From Chitinophagaceae bacterium (GTDB lineage Bacteria > Bacteroidota > Bacteroidia > Chitinophagales > Chitinophagaceae): a stretch of DNA of 64,000 nt. Below are positions 15,333 through 22,226 of this stretch, piece by piece. Each line of letters starts with the position of its first letter. Position 1 is the first letter of the stretch. Under the pieces are notes generated by a model that saw only the letters and a list, made by a program, of their open reading frames with translations, searched no databases and was not told the DNA's origin. Both the position numbers and the translations under genes were made by a program. The stretch is taken from assembly GCA_019638595.1 (NCBI GenBank), contig JAHBTJ010000008.1, positions 1 through 64,000 of the forward strand. Reading direction: 5' to 3'.

Positions 15333-16061
15333 TTATTTCGCTTCATTCCAATAATAACTGTCGGGGTGTATTCTTTTTCCAAAGATGGCAGTACCTACAC
15401 GTATAATGGTCGCGCCTTCTTCTATCGCAATTTCCAGGTCGCCGCTCATTCCCATGGAAAGTTCCTTCATTTCCACCCCCGGAATGTTCAAGCCGGAAAT
15501 TTCATTCTTTACTTTACCCAGCAGCTTAAAGCAGTCCCGCACTTTGTTTTCTTCCGCGCTGAACAAGCCTATTGTCATCAATCCTTTTATCTTTAATGCG
15601 CCCAACCCGGCAATCTCCTTTACAAATGCAGCCGCATGTGCCGGCTCTATTCCAAACTTGCTTGTTTCGGCAGAAGTATTTACCTGTATCAACACTTCCA
15701 TTGTTTTACCCTCCTGCTGCAACTGTTTGTGCAATTTCCGGGCAAGTTCCATCCTGTCCAGCGATTGTATACAATCAGCGTATTGAATAACTTTTTTTAT
15801 TTTATTCGTTTGTAAATGACCTATAAAATGAGTTTGATGAGGTATGGTTTTCAACGAATCGTATTTATCCTCCAACTCCTGCACTTTATTTTCCCCGATA
15901 AGAGTTTCGCCATTACGCAATGCTATACAAATATTGTGTGCCGCTACCGTTTTTGTAGCCAGTAATAATTTAACCTCCGATGAAAGCCGGCCGGCTTTCC
16001 TGCAGGCTTCGTTTATTCTTGCATGTATGACAGCAAGATTAGAAATAATATCTGTCATCAT
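15333..16061 (-). CDS. PLP homeostasis protein, YggS/PROSC family
   Basis: Alanine-racemase-like TIM-barrel protein that binds pyridoxal phosphate without catalysis and helps vitamin B6 and amino-acid homeostasis. Family motifs are VKLLLATKTV (the Lys that binds PLP), GENKVQELEDKY, HFIGHLQTNKIK, IQVNTSAETSKFGIEP, IKGLMTIG, LSMGMSGDLEIAIEEGATIIRVGTAIFG. The ATG at 16061 was chosen because it forms a 4-bp ATGA overlap with the stop of the MarR gene; an earlier in-frame ATG at 16082 lies inside MarR. That yields 242 residues, typical for the family. It is co-transcribed with the MarR regulator, an unusual partner. Confidence 0.93.
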   Translation of the reverse strand: MMTDIISNLAVIHARINEACRKAGRLSSEVKLLLATKTVAAHNICIALRNGETLIGENKVQELEDKYDSLKTIPHQTHFIGHLQTNKIKKVIQYADCIQSLDRMELARKLHKQLQQEGKTMEVLIQVNTSAETSKFGIEPAHAAAFVKEIAGLGALKIKGLMTIGLFSAEENKVRDCFKLLGKVKNEISGLNIPGVEMKELSMGMSGDLEIAIEEGATIIRVGTAIFGKRIHPDSYYWNEAK

Positions 16062-16654
16062 ACGGGTTGATGTTCTGCACAATCAATCCTTAACGCGGTA
16101 TCGGCAAGCTTTGATTGCAGGAGTTTACAATAATGAACACCTTGTATATTTTGATAGTTGGCGCAGGTAAAGCACATTCTTTGCATAGTTATGATGCCGC
16201 TCTTATTCAATTCATAAATCAATTTCAGCAAGCCTTGCAGCAGCACTTTTTTCTGTTCTACCGGAAATAAGGCTACCGGTTTTTCAATAGCGCCTGCAAA
16301 ACGGGATGCGTGTTCCGCTATTTTCTTTCCCTTTACGGTTAAAGAAATAGTATAGCTCCTGGTATCCGCTTCATCGTTATTTTTCCGGATATATTCTTTT
16401 TGCAGCAACAGCTTTACGCTGTCGCTAATGGTGGCTTTAGTCATATTAAATTCACCGGCCAAATAACTCACCTTACATTTTTCACGGGAGTGAAAGAGCA
16501 GGAAAATCAAAACCTGGATCTGTATGGGGCTTAGTCCATTCTCTTTACCTTCATTCCAAAGCAATACCCTGAACGCCTCTGAAATACGCTCGAGGGCAAC
16601 CACTATTTTATGCTCCATCTTATTTTCCTGCTCTTCCAGGTTAAAGGATGACAT
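16058..16654 (-). CDS. MarR-family regulator with four-cysteine C-terminal tail
   Basis: Residues ~10-145 form a MarR winged helix (SPIQIQVLIFLLFHSRE, VSYLAGEFNMTKATISDSVKLL, YIRKNNDEADTRSYTISLT). The last ~40 residues are an extra module with C161-x2-C164, H174-Y-C176 and C192 (MCFTCANYQ, GVHYCKLL, RIDCAEH). Four cysteines with this spacing suggest a bound zinc or iron-sulphur centre and hence a redox- or NO-responsive switch; the metal is not determined by sequence. The promoter region has a 15-bp palindrome (16686-16700), and a near-identical one precedes the thioredoxin-like gene just upstream, so it likely represses both. It overlaps the YggS gene by 4 bp. Confidence 0.85.
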   Translation of the reverse strand: MSSFNLEEQENKMEHKIVVALERISEAFRVLLWNEGKENGLSPIQIQVLIFLLFHSREKCKVSYLAGEFNMTKATISDSVKLLLQKEYIRKNNDEADTRSYTISLTVKGKKIAEHASRFAGAIEKPVALFPVEQKKVLLQGLLKLIYELNKSGIITMQRMCFTCANYQNIQGVHYCKLLQSKLADTALRIDCAEHQPV

Positions 16655-16681
16655 ATATTGAATACAAATGATTATTGCTTA

Positions 16682-16700
16682 TAAAGTTAGCAATCCTAAC
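16682..16700 (-). promoter_or_regulatory. MarR autoregulatory operator and -7 element
   Basis: GTTAGCAATCCTAAC (16686-16700) is a 15-bp palindrome with one mismatch. On the minus strand it runs directly into TAACTTTA (16682-16689), close to the -7 consensus TAnnTTTG. A repressor bound here would block the MarR gene's promoter. Its twin lies at 17000-17014. Confidence 0.6.
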
Positions 16701-16719
16701 TTTACACTTCAAAAAAATA

Positions 16720-16953
16720 TCATCCTTTTACATCGGCCATAGAAGCCCCGAAATTAATGTGCAGCACATTCCCGTTAGGCGTAACCAGGGCCGGTACAGA
16801 TTTCACCCCCTTTGCTTCCGCTTCAGCAACCCTGTTCTTTTCTTCCGCCAGGTGTACAATCTCTACATTGTCTTTTCCAATTAACGAAATGATATCGTGC
16901 TCGGCGCTTACGCATACAGGGCACCCTGCATGATAAAATACAGATTTGATCAT
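16720..16953 (-). CDS. Small thioredoxin/glutaredoxin-like protein (CPVC)
   Basis: 77 residues with a thioredoxin-like fold start, SVFYHAGCPVCVSAEHD, an active-site C-x2-C at the end of the first strand, then the second strand VEIVHLAEEKN and the cis-Pro region VKSVPALVTPNGNVLHIN. Its length fits a minimal glutaredoxin/NrdH-like redox protein. It is on the same strand as the MarR regulator, 65 bp upstream of it, and has its own promoter with a MarR-type operator. This suggests a thiol-redox or metal stress circuit in which the regulator's cysteines and this protein are linked. Substrate unknown. Confidence 0.8.
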   Translation of the reverse strand: MIKSVFYHAGCPVCVSAEHDIISLIGKDNVEIVHLAEEKNRVAEAEAKGVKSVPALVTPNGNVLHINFGASMADVKG

Positions 16954-16991
16954 AACAAAAAATTAAAATAGTTAAGGCGATATTGCCGTTG

Positions 16992-17014
16992 CAAATATAG
17001 TAAGGATTCCTAAC
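16992..17014 (-). promoter_or_regulatory. Promoter and operator of the thioredoxin-like gene
   Basis: On the minus strand TATATTTG (16992-16999) matches the -7 consensus TAnnTTTG exactly. It is immediately preceded by GTTAGGAATCCTTAC (17000-17014), a 15-bp palindrome with one mismatch that shares its consensus (GTTAGGAnTCCTAAC) with the site at 16686-16700. Both sites have the same geometry relative to their -7 boxes. Confidence 0.65.
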
Positions 17015-17101
17015 TATTTGTAATAATCTACCATCTTTTTAATCTTTTTGCAGGATTAAACTCAACCCGCCTGTATGCGTTGTGCCGGTAGCAATGCCGG
17101 C

Positions 17102-18325
17102 TTACTCCTGAGTGCCGTTATTGTTTTTACTGAAAATAATGAGCGCTATGGCGCTGCATAATAGTAATAAAGCCGCTCCAAAAAGCATTTGATTGATATA
17201 TGCAATAGGGGTATAAGTAAAAGCTCCAACACCCTGTATGCCTAAAAAAAGCTCGTTAAGCACCACTCCCGCCAAAAAAGCAAAAGCGGCAATTTTTGTT
17301 CCTTTAGTAGGCAGGATCAGTTTTTGAGACAATAAAAAACCGATTATGAATAAACTATATACACCTAACAGCACCAGGTGCAGGTAGGCTATTACAATAG
17401 GGCGGATACCAAACACCAACTGGCTTAATGACGGTATTACCGAAATGGTTTGCAGCAAAAACTTAACAGTAACGGAGAACAAAGCCGCGTAAAAAAATAC
17501 ATTTATCCATGCAGGATACATTCCCGCTTTTTTCTTTCCCCAAAAAGACCAGGTTTTTACCAGTAATGTTGTCCATGTAGCCAATTGCAGCACAGTAGCG
17601 GCTACCGTAATTATATACAGCCAGCCGGGCAGCTTTGCCCAAAGAATAGACAAAAAGAAAGTAGGGATAACGGTTGCGGCAAAAAGATAAAAATACTTTT
17701 GCAGCGAAGGAAAATTTACCGGCAGCCGTGCCGCTACCAACGCTATGCTACCAAAAAAGAACCAGCCACTGTACTGGAAATGAAGATAATAATATACCGA
17801 TCCCAGGTATAGATCGAGCTGAATGCTTTTGGTTGCCATCATATAGGCTAATGAAAACGGGCCGGCTGAAGAAAGTACATTTAACAACAAACCCGTAACC
17901 GCCCATGGTGTTGAACGGTGCCCGGCAGGCAAGTGCTTTGAATCGGCTATAAAGCTCCACGCGAATAGTATAGCCACTACAATGGAAAGTGTAGAAAACG
18001 AAATAGAAACAGCCTTATATCCCTGCACAGTAAAGGCCACCAGCATACCAAATGCGTTAACCAGGTTGAAAAATATCAGCGCATTGTATTTTTTTCGCTT
18101 CCGGGCAGATATAAAAGGGAACAACAGTAATGCCAGCCCGGCATATAATACATGACTTATCCATCCGCTGAATGCAAAATGCGAGTGGGCATGCAATAAA
18201 TTCCGCTGGTCAAAAAAAGGAAAATCAAAAGCTATCTTGTAGCGCATCATGGTACCGTACAATGCTACTATGGCAAGACTTATCAAAGCCCAACGAAACC
18301 ATTTGCGGATATAGTATTCTTTCAT
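17102..18325 (-). CDS. Heme-copper-oxidase-subunit-I-like membrane protein (small, orphan)
   Basis: 407 residues with about twelve hydrophobic helices. Three histidine-bearing helix starts stand out: NLLHAHSHFAFSGWISH (residues ~42-58), VYYYLHFQYSGWFFF (~178-192) and VIAYLHLVLLGVYSLF (~312-327). The first resembles the low-spin haem b ligand helix of cbb3/NorB proteins. The copper-site histidine pair and full length (~450-800) of true oxidases or NO reductases are not evident. No subunit II or III gene is adjacent. It is probably co-transcribed with the Crp/Fnr gene 4 bp upstream. I read it as a haem-binding membrane protein related to subunit I, possibly in NO or O2 handling; NnrS-like function is an alternative. 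Confidence 0.6.
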   Translation of the reverse strand: MKEYYIRKWFRWALISLAIVALYGTMMRYKIAFDFPFFDQRNLLHAHSHFAFSGWISHVLYAGLALLLFPFISARKRKKYNALIFFNLVNAFGMLVAFTVQGYKAVSISFSTLSIVVAILFAWSFIADSKHLPAGHRSTPWAVTGLLLNVLSSAGPFSLAYMMATKSIQLDLYLGSVYYYLHFQYSGWFFFGSIALVAARLPVNFPSLQKYFYLFAATVIPTFFLSILWAKLPGWLYIITVAATVLQLATWTTLLVKTWSFWGKKKAGMYPAWINVFFYAALFSVTVKFLLQTISVIPSLSQLVFGIRPIVIAYLHLVLLGVYSLFIIGFLLSQKLILPTKGTKIAAFAFLAGVVLNELFLGIQGVGAFTYTPIAYINQMLFGAALLLLCSAIALIIFSKNNNGTQE

Positions 18326-18329
18326 ACAG

Positions 18330-18920
18330 CTAGTAGTATAACTTGTGGTTAATAATTTTTACAATACCCTCATCCTTCATCCGCATCAGGGTGCGAATAA
18401 CCGTTTCAACGCGAAGCCCGGTAAAATCGGCAATTTGCTGCCGGGTAAAGGGTACCGGCAGCATCTGGCTATCTGTGCAAACAGGTTTATTTTTTTTCAG
18501 AAAATGTACAATTTTATTTTCGGGTGTTTGCTGTACCCATATTTGAGCCGCTACTGCCTTATCATAAATCCTTTCGGCAAACGTGTACAGTAAATTATTG
18601 ATGATGTCGGGGTAATCGTCGAGAATATTCTGAAAGAACTGTTTCCGGATCTTAACGATTGTGCAGTCGGCATTTGTTTGTGCGGTACTTGGATACGGCT
18701 TGTTCAGCAATAAAGGGGGTTCACCAAAACTTTGCCCTGCTTTAAATATTCCCTGCAACAGTTCTTTGCCTTCGTTATTGGTAGAAAATAATTTTACTTC
18801 CCCGGTTATAACCTGATAGTAAAAAAAAGGCATGGCGCCTTCATGAAAAATAACGGTACCCTTTTCAAATTTCCTCGCAATTCCACCGTAAGTTATCAGT
18901 ATATCGTAATCTATCAGCAT
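18330..18920 (-). CDS. Crp/Fnr-family transcriptional regulator
   Basis: 196 residues: a cyclic-nucleotide-binding-like beta-barrel (RKFEKGTVIFHEGAMPFFYYQVITG, GKELLQGIFKAGQSFGEPPLLLNKPYP), a long dimerisation helix, and a C-terminal winged helix (VPFTRQQIADFTGLRVETVIRTLMRMKDEGIV). There is no N-terminal Fe-S cysteine cluster, so it is not an FNR sensor in the strict sense; Bacteroidota relatives of this type respond to haem or NO or lack a known ligand. It lies in a nitrogen-oxide gene neighbourhood and 4 bp upstream of the oxidase-like gene. It is the obvious candidate to bind the palindrome at 8341-8358 before nos. Confidence 0.9.
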   Translation of the reverse strand: MLIDYDILITYGGIARKFEKGTVIFHEGAMPFFYYQVITGEVKLFSTNNEGKELLQGIFKAGQSFGEPPLLLNKPYPSTAQTNADCTIVKIRKQFFQNILDDYPDIINNLLYTFAERIYDKAVAAQIWVQQTPENKIVHFLKKNKPVCTDSQMLPVPFTRQQIADFTGLRVETVIRTLMRMKDEGIVKIINHKLYY

Positions 18921-19091
18921 TGAGATCTATATGTTAATTCCGGTAGTTTATTAAGGGAGAATATATACAGCAGGATGCAATCCATTTTACTAACTGCTAA
19001 GAATAACCGATCAGATGGATTGATTCAATGATAACAAGTTAAAACAATTTTCAATATTTTTTTATAATAGTCATAATTCTTTTGTCTCCTC

Positions 19092-19487
19092 TTACAATAA
19101 GGGAGCTGACGAACTATTTCTGTAATATTCGATCTTGGAAAGGAACATGGCAGCCATTTTATTTCCCCGCCATTTCGCTTCGTCGGCTTTCTCACCTTCA
19201 AAAAATTCGTCAATCGTTTCGTTCCAAAGTTTGAGCCACCTGTCAAAATGCTTTTGCTCCACAGGTAGCTGGGCATGGGGTGGAAAGGGGCTGCCATAAT
19301 AAGTATGCTCCTCCAATAATACTGTTTGCCAGAACCTGTACATCTTTTCAAGATGCTGCGGCCACCGGTCTTTTATTACCCCGTTAAATATGGAGCCCAA
19401 CAACAAATCCACCCTGATCTTTCCGTAAAAAGTATTTACCAGTAATTGTATATCCTCTATGTTCTTCACATCCGTTTTACCATTCAT
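19092..19487 (-). CDS. Group III truncated haemoglobin, second copy
   Basis: 131 residues from the ATG at 19487; a TTG two codons earlier is a less likely start. The pattern matches the first copy: IEDIQLLVNTFYGKIRVDLLLGSIF, WPQHLEKMYRFWQTVLLEEHTYYGSP and PVEQKHFDRWLKLWNETIDEFFEGEKA, in which the His of KHFDRW is the likely proximal ligand. It is single and monocistronic by appearance, with ~170 bp to the Crp/Fnr gene. Sequence divergence from the copy at 14919 is large, so the two are old paralogues or separately acquired and probably have different ligands or triggers. Confidence 0.9.
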   Translation of the reverse strand: MNGKTDVKNIEDIQLLVNTFYGKIRVDLLLGSIFNGVIKDRWPQHLEKMYRFWQTVLLEEHTYYGSPFPPHAQLPVEQKHFDRWLKLWNETIDEFFEGEKADEAKWRGNKMAAMFLSKIEYYRNSSSAPLL

Positions 19488-19757
19488 AAACAAATACCTT
19501 TTTTTTCAAAAAAATTCCATTTTCCGGAGCCAGGAGCATGCTCAAATCCGGTAGTAATGACGCCGTTTATTTGAAATGCGAAGGTATGATATAATCATAA
19601 ATAAAAGACGAAACAGTCCTTTATTTTAAGGCTAAAATGGCGCTTAAAATCTTACAAACTGCCAATCGCGACATTGCCGTTCCAGGCTTCAATGCGGTAC
19701 TCAACAGGCGGTTACTCAATTATTTCGCTGCCAAATCTGCCCGAAGAAATATACAGG

Positions 19758-20030
19758 CTCACACCCACTCCACCCCCGCATCCACTACCGTCTTCCACAC
19801 ATGCACCTCAAAAGAGCTTCTCACCATTACACGGTACCTTAAGCGGAGCCATATGGCATACGATCACGGGCGCTTTGGCAATCAACCCCTGCGAAATACT
19901 GCCGGCAGGAAAACTTTTATCCATCAGGTCCTGCTCCCAAAGATGGGCAAGCACTTCGCGGGCATGGGGAGCTTCCAGTTCAATAGTGGTGCGCTGGCCG
20001 CTTACGTCCACTATGCTGATATCATATTGA
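19758..20030 (-). pseudogene. soxG C-terminal fragment (duplicate)
   Basis: On the minus strand, DVSGQRTTIELEAPHAREVL through HMAPLK repeats the C-terminal half of the intact sarcosine oxidase gamma subunit at 21656-22216. A one-base insertion (CTTAAGGTAC where the gene would read CTTAAGTAC) then shifts the frame. In the shifted frame the rest is recognisable (YRVMVRSSFEVHVWKTVVDAG EWV) to the stop at 19759. The N-terminal half is missing. Alignment to the intact copy runs from about 19758 to 20035, forming a direct repeat on either side of the toxin-antitoxin locus. Confidence 0.85.
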
Positions 20031-20163
20031 TCTGATTAAGCTTCGGAAAATATGACAGCAGGAACCCGATAACTCCTTGAAAATCTATGACTTAATATTT
20101 GTATCTTTTTTAAGCACATTAACATTAATTTTGTTAACATGCATTTTTTAGTTATTATTATAG

Positions 20164-21138
20164 ATGAACTCGATGAAAATATACCTGGAGGAGTCTTTTG
20201 GAGTCTCAGAGCCATTTCATTCAGAGCAAGAAATGACTAAGCAACTACCTCTATATCTAAGAGGCAGCTACAATTTCTTTTCCAGTTACCTGAACGGCCA
20301 AAAAGTGCTATGGGCTGAATTGAAAAATCCAGATCAGGCCACACCGGAACAGCTGAAGAAACAAAGTCATGTTTTGCAGGAAGTTGCAGGCAAACTTCCA
20401 ATCATTTACGTTTTTGAAAATCTGGAACCCTGGCAACGGAAAAGACTTATTGAAAAAAAAGTCGGGTTTGCAGAACCGTTCCGCCAGTTGTATGTGCCCT
20501 CACTCTTTATACAACTCAGAGATGGTCATGGACCAGAGAAAACTATTTCCCTGCCGGTTCATCAATTAAAGCCTCCGGCGCAACTTCTGTTGCTATATCA
20601 CCTCCAGGTAAAAACGCTTGAGGGATTGCCGCTCCAGGAAATAGCAAAGATGCTTAACTATTCTGGCATGACGATTACCCGGGCAATCAGGGAACTAAAT
20701 ACAATTTCATTGTTGCGCGTTGAAGGAAAAAAAGAAAAAAGTATTTTTTTTAATTCACAGCGAAAAGATCTTTGGGAAAAAGCCTTGCCATACCTCGCCA
20801 GCCCGACCAGGGAAATATGGTACCAGGATCAAAGTATATCCAACGAATATACCAGGCTGGGTGGTGAAACAGCGTTGTCGCACTTCAGCATGCTTTCTCC
20901 GCCTGATGAAGAAACCACTGTAATTGGCAAAGACGCATTCCGGCTGATAAAAAACCAATTTAAACGACCTGATAGAAAATATGGGTTCTATCGTATTGAA
21001 GTGTGGCACTACGATCCTGTCCAATTGTCGAACCACGTTGAAGCAGATAAACTGTCGCTTTATCTAACACTTAAAAATCACGACGATGAACGAATCCGGG
21101 GCGCATTAAAGCATATGATAAATGAAATGATATGGTAA
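20164..21138 (+). CDS. Winged-helix antitoxin-like regulator (AbiEi-type), toxin partner broken
   Basis: 324 residues. The N-terminal third is of unknown fold (LPIIYVFENLEPWQRKRLIEKK and LYVPSLFIQLRDG). A MarR-like winged helix follows (PPAQLLLLYHLQVKTLEGLPLQEIAKML, YSGMTITRAIRELNTISLLRVEGKKEKSIFF), and the C-terminal domain ends YGFYRIEVWHYDPVQLS...DKLSLYLTLKNHDDERIRGALKHMINEM. I recognise this arrangement from regulators paired with AbiEii-like nucleotidyltransferase toxins (type IV toxin-antitoxin systems), where the reading 'DxLSLYLSLKxxxDERV' closes the protein. The downstream overlapping gene is indeed the start and end of such a nucleotidyltransferase. This gene looks intact, so the antitoxin may have outlived its toxin. 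Confidence 0.65.
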   Translation: MNSMKIYLEESFGVSEPFHSEQEMTKQLPLYLRGSYNFFSSYLNGQKVLWAELKNPDQATPEQLKKQSHVLQEVAGKLPIIYVFENLEPWQRKRLIEKKVGFAEPFRQLYVPSLFIQLRDGHGPEKTISLPVHQLKPPAQLLLLYHLQVKTLEGLPLQEIAKMLNYSGMTITRAIRELNTISLLRVEGKKEKSIFFNSQRKDLWEKALPYLASPTREIWYQDQSISNEYTRLGGETALSHFSMLSPPDEETTVIGKDAFRLIKNQFKRPDRKYGFYRIEVWHYDPVQLSNHVEADKLSLYLTLKNHDDERIRGALKHMINEMIW

Positions 21139-21531
21139 CAGGTATGGAATTATTTCCGGCACATTTTAAAGAATATACAAAACAATATGTTTTGATAGGA
21201 GGCGGCGCCTGTGACCGGCAATGAATATGCGCTACTTGTTTTAAAAGCAAAAGCTTTCCTGAATAACCTTGCAAGAAGAAATGAAGGTCAAAAGGTGCAG
21301 GAAGATGATATTGATAAACATTGGAAAGATGTTATACGGCTTATTGTAGCTATTAATCCGGAAAAAACAATTGATGTCCAGGATACTATTTAGGAAGATC
21401 TCAAACTGTATATTGAGACGGTACGAAAAGAAAATCCGGACATCAAACAATTATTGAAGAATCCTGGTGCCGGCGACAGTGCACTGGAAACCATCTTTGA
21501 ACAGTTGTCTAAAAGTTTTCAATTAAAATGA
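21132..21531 (+). pseudogene. AbiEii-like nucleotidyltransferase toxin, internally deleted
   Basis: An ATG at 21132 (or 21144) overlaps the end of the antitoxin gene and gives MELFPAHFKEYTKQYVLIGGGACDRQ, the N-terminus of an AbiEii-type nucleotidyltransferase (YVLIGGxAxD motif). The frame then stops. In the +1 frame the sequence continues NEYALLVLKAKAFLNNLARR, VQEDDIDKHWKDVIRLIVAI, i.e. the C-terminal KAKAxxDL and DIxKHxxDVxRL motifs. An in-frame TAG lies at 21391-21393, and the frame then runs EDLKLYIETVRKENP to a stop at 21529-21531. The nucleotide-binding and catalytic core (DxD) is gone. So: N-terminal ~25 codons, deletion with frameshift, C-terminal third, nonsense codon. The toxin is dead. 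Confidence 0.7.
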
Positions 21532-21655
21532 GAAAATATAAATTTTTTTTTCGGCATTAGTGTTCGTGAGTCGGTAGAGATACACGGAATCACCAACGAC
21601 AAAACCCAAAAGAGAATCAAAATTTCTTCGGCAGAAAGACTGAAAAGATTCCTCC

Positions 21656-22216
21656 TCACACCCACTCCACCCCGGCATCCACTATCGCCTTCCATACATG
21701 TACCGCAAAAGAGCTTCGCACCATCACCCGGTAACGAAGCGGAGCCATATGGCAAGCGATCACCGGTGCTTTTGCAATAAGCCCCTGTGAAACACTGCCA
21801 ACAGGAAAACTTTTTTCCCGCAGGTCCTGCTCCCAAAGGTGGGCGAGCACTTCGCGGGCATTGGGGCCTTCCAGTTCAATAGTGGTGCGCTGGCCGCTTA
21901 CGTCCACTACACTACAATGATATTGATTATGTAAGGGCGCGAGTTTTTGTTCCGCATCTTTTAACCCCACCAGCAACCACCAGTCAGGCGCAAGACAAAG
22001 TATATGGGCTTCACTTCCGCCAGCCACTTGCACCGTCTGCATCTGACCTGTTTTTGCCGGCAGTGTTATACCCAATGCCTGTTCAACAGCCAGTTGGGCT
22101 ACGCTCCCGGGCGCTACCCGGAGATCGAGCGTAAACAATCCCGGCAATTCGCGGATGGCCACCGTAGCGGCGGTTCCTGTATGTTTTCCCTGTAACGGGC
22201 TCTGCTTGGCAATCAT
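21656..22216 (-). CDS. soxG: Sarcosine oxidase, gamma subunit
   Basis: 186 residues of the SoxG/GcvT-like family: VAIRELPGLFTLDLRVAPG, ALGITLPAKTGQMQTVQVAGG, ILCLAPDWWLLVG, VVDVSGQRTTIELEGPNAREVL, GLIAKAPVIACHMAPLRYRVMVRSSFAVHVWKAI. It is the fourth subunit of heterotetrameric sarcosine oxidase, which demethylates sarcosine to glycine with formation of methylene-tetrahydrofolate. It lies 10 bp after soxA and ends the soxD-soxA-soxG run. A broken copy of its 3' half lies at 19758-20030. Confidence 0.9.
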   Translation of the reverse strand: MIAKQSPLQGKHTGTAATVAIRELPGLFTLDLRVAPGSVAQLAVEQALGITLPAKTGQMQTVQVAGGSEAHILCLAPDWWLLVGLKDAEQKLAPLHNQYHCSVVDVSGQRTTIELEGPNAREVLAHLWEQDLREKSFPVGSVSQGLIAKAPVIACHMAPLRYRVMVRSSFAVHVWKAIVDAGVEWV

Positions 22217-22226
22217 AGCTTCTTAA

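Noticed and set aside
19585-19600. TATGATATAATCATAA, a dyad upstream of the second truncated haemoglobin that resembles the nos operator
   Set aside because: The half-sites match TTATGA/TCATAA, but the spacer is one base shorter than in the nos site, and it abuts only a weak -7-like box, so I do not call it a site for the same regulator.
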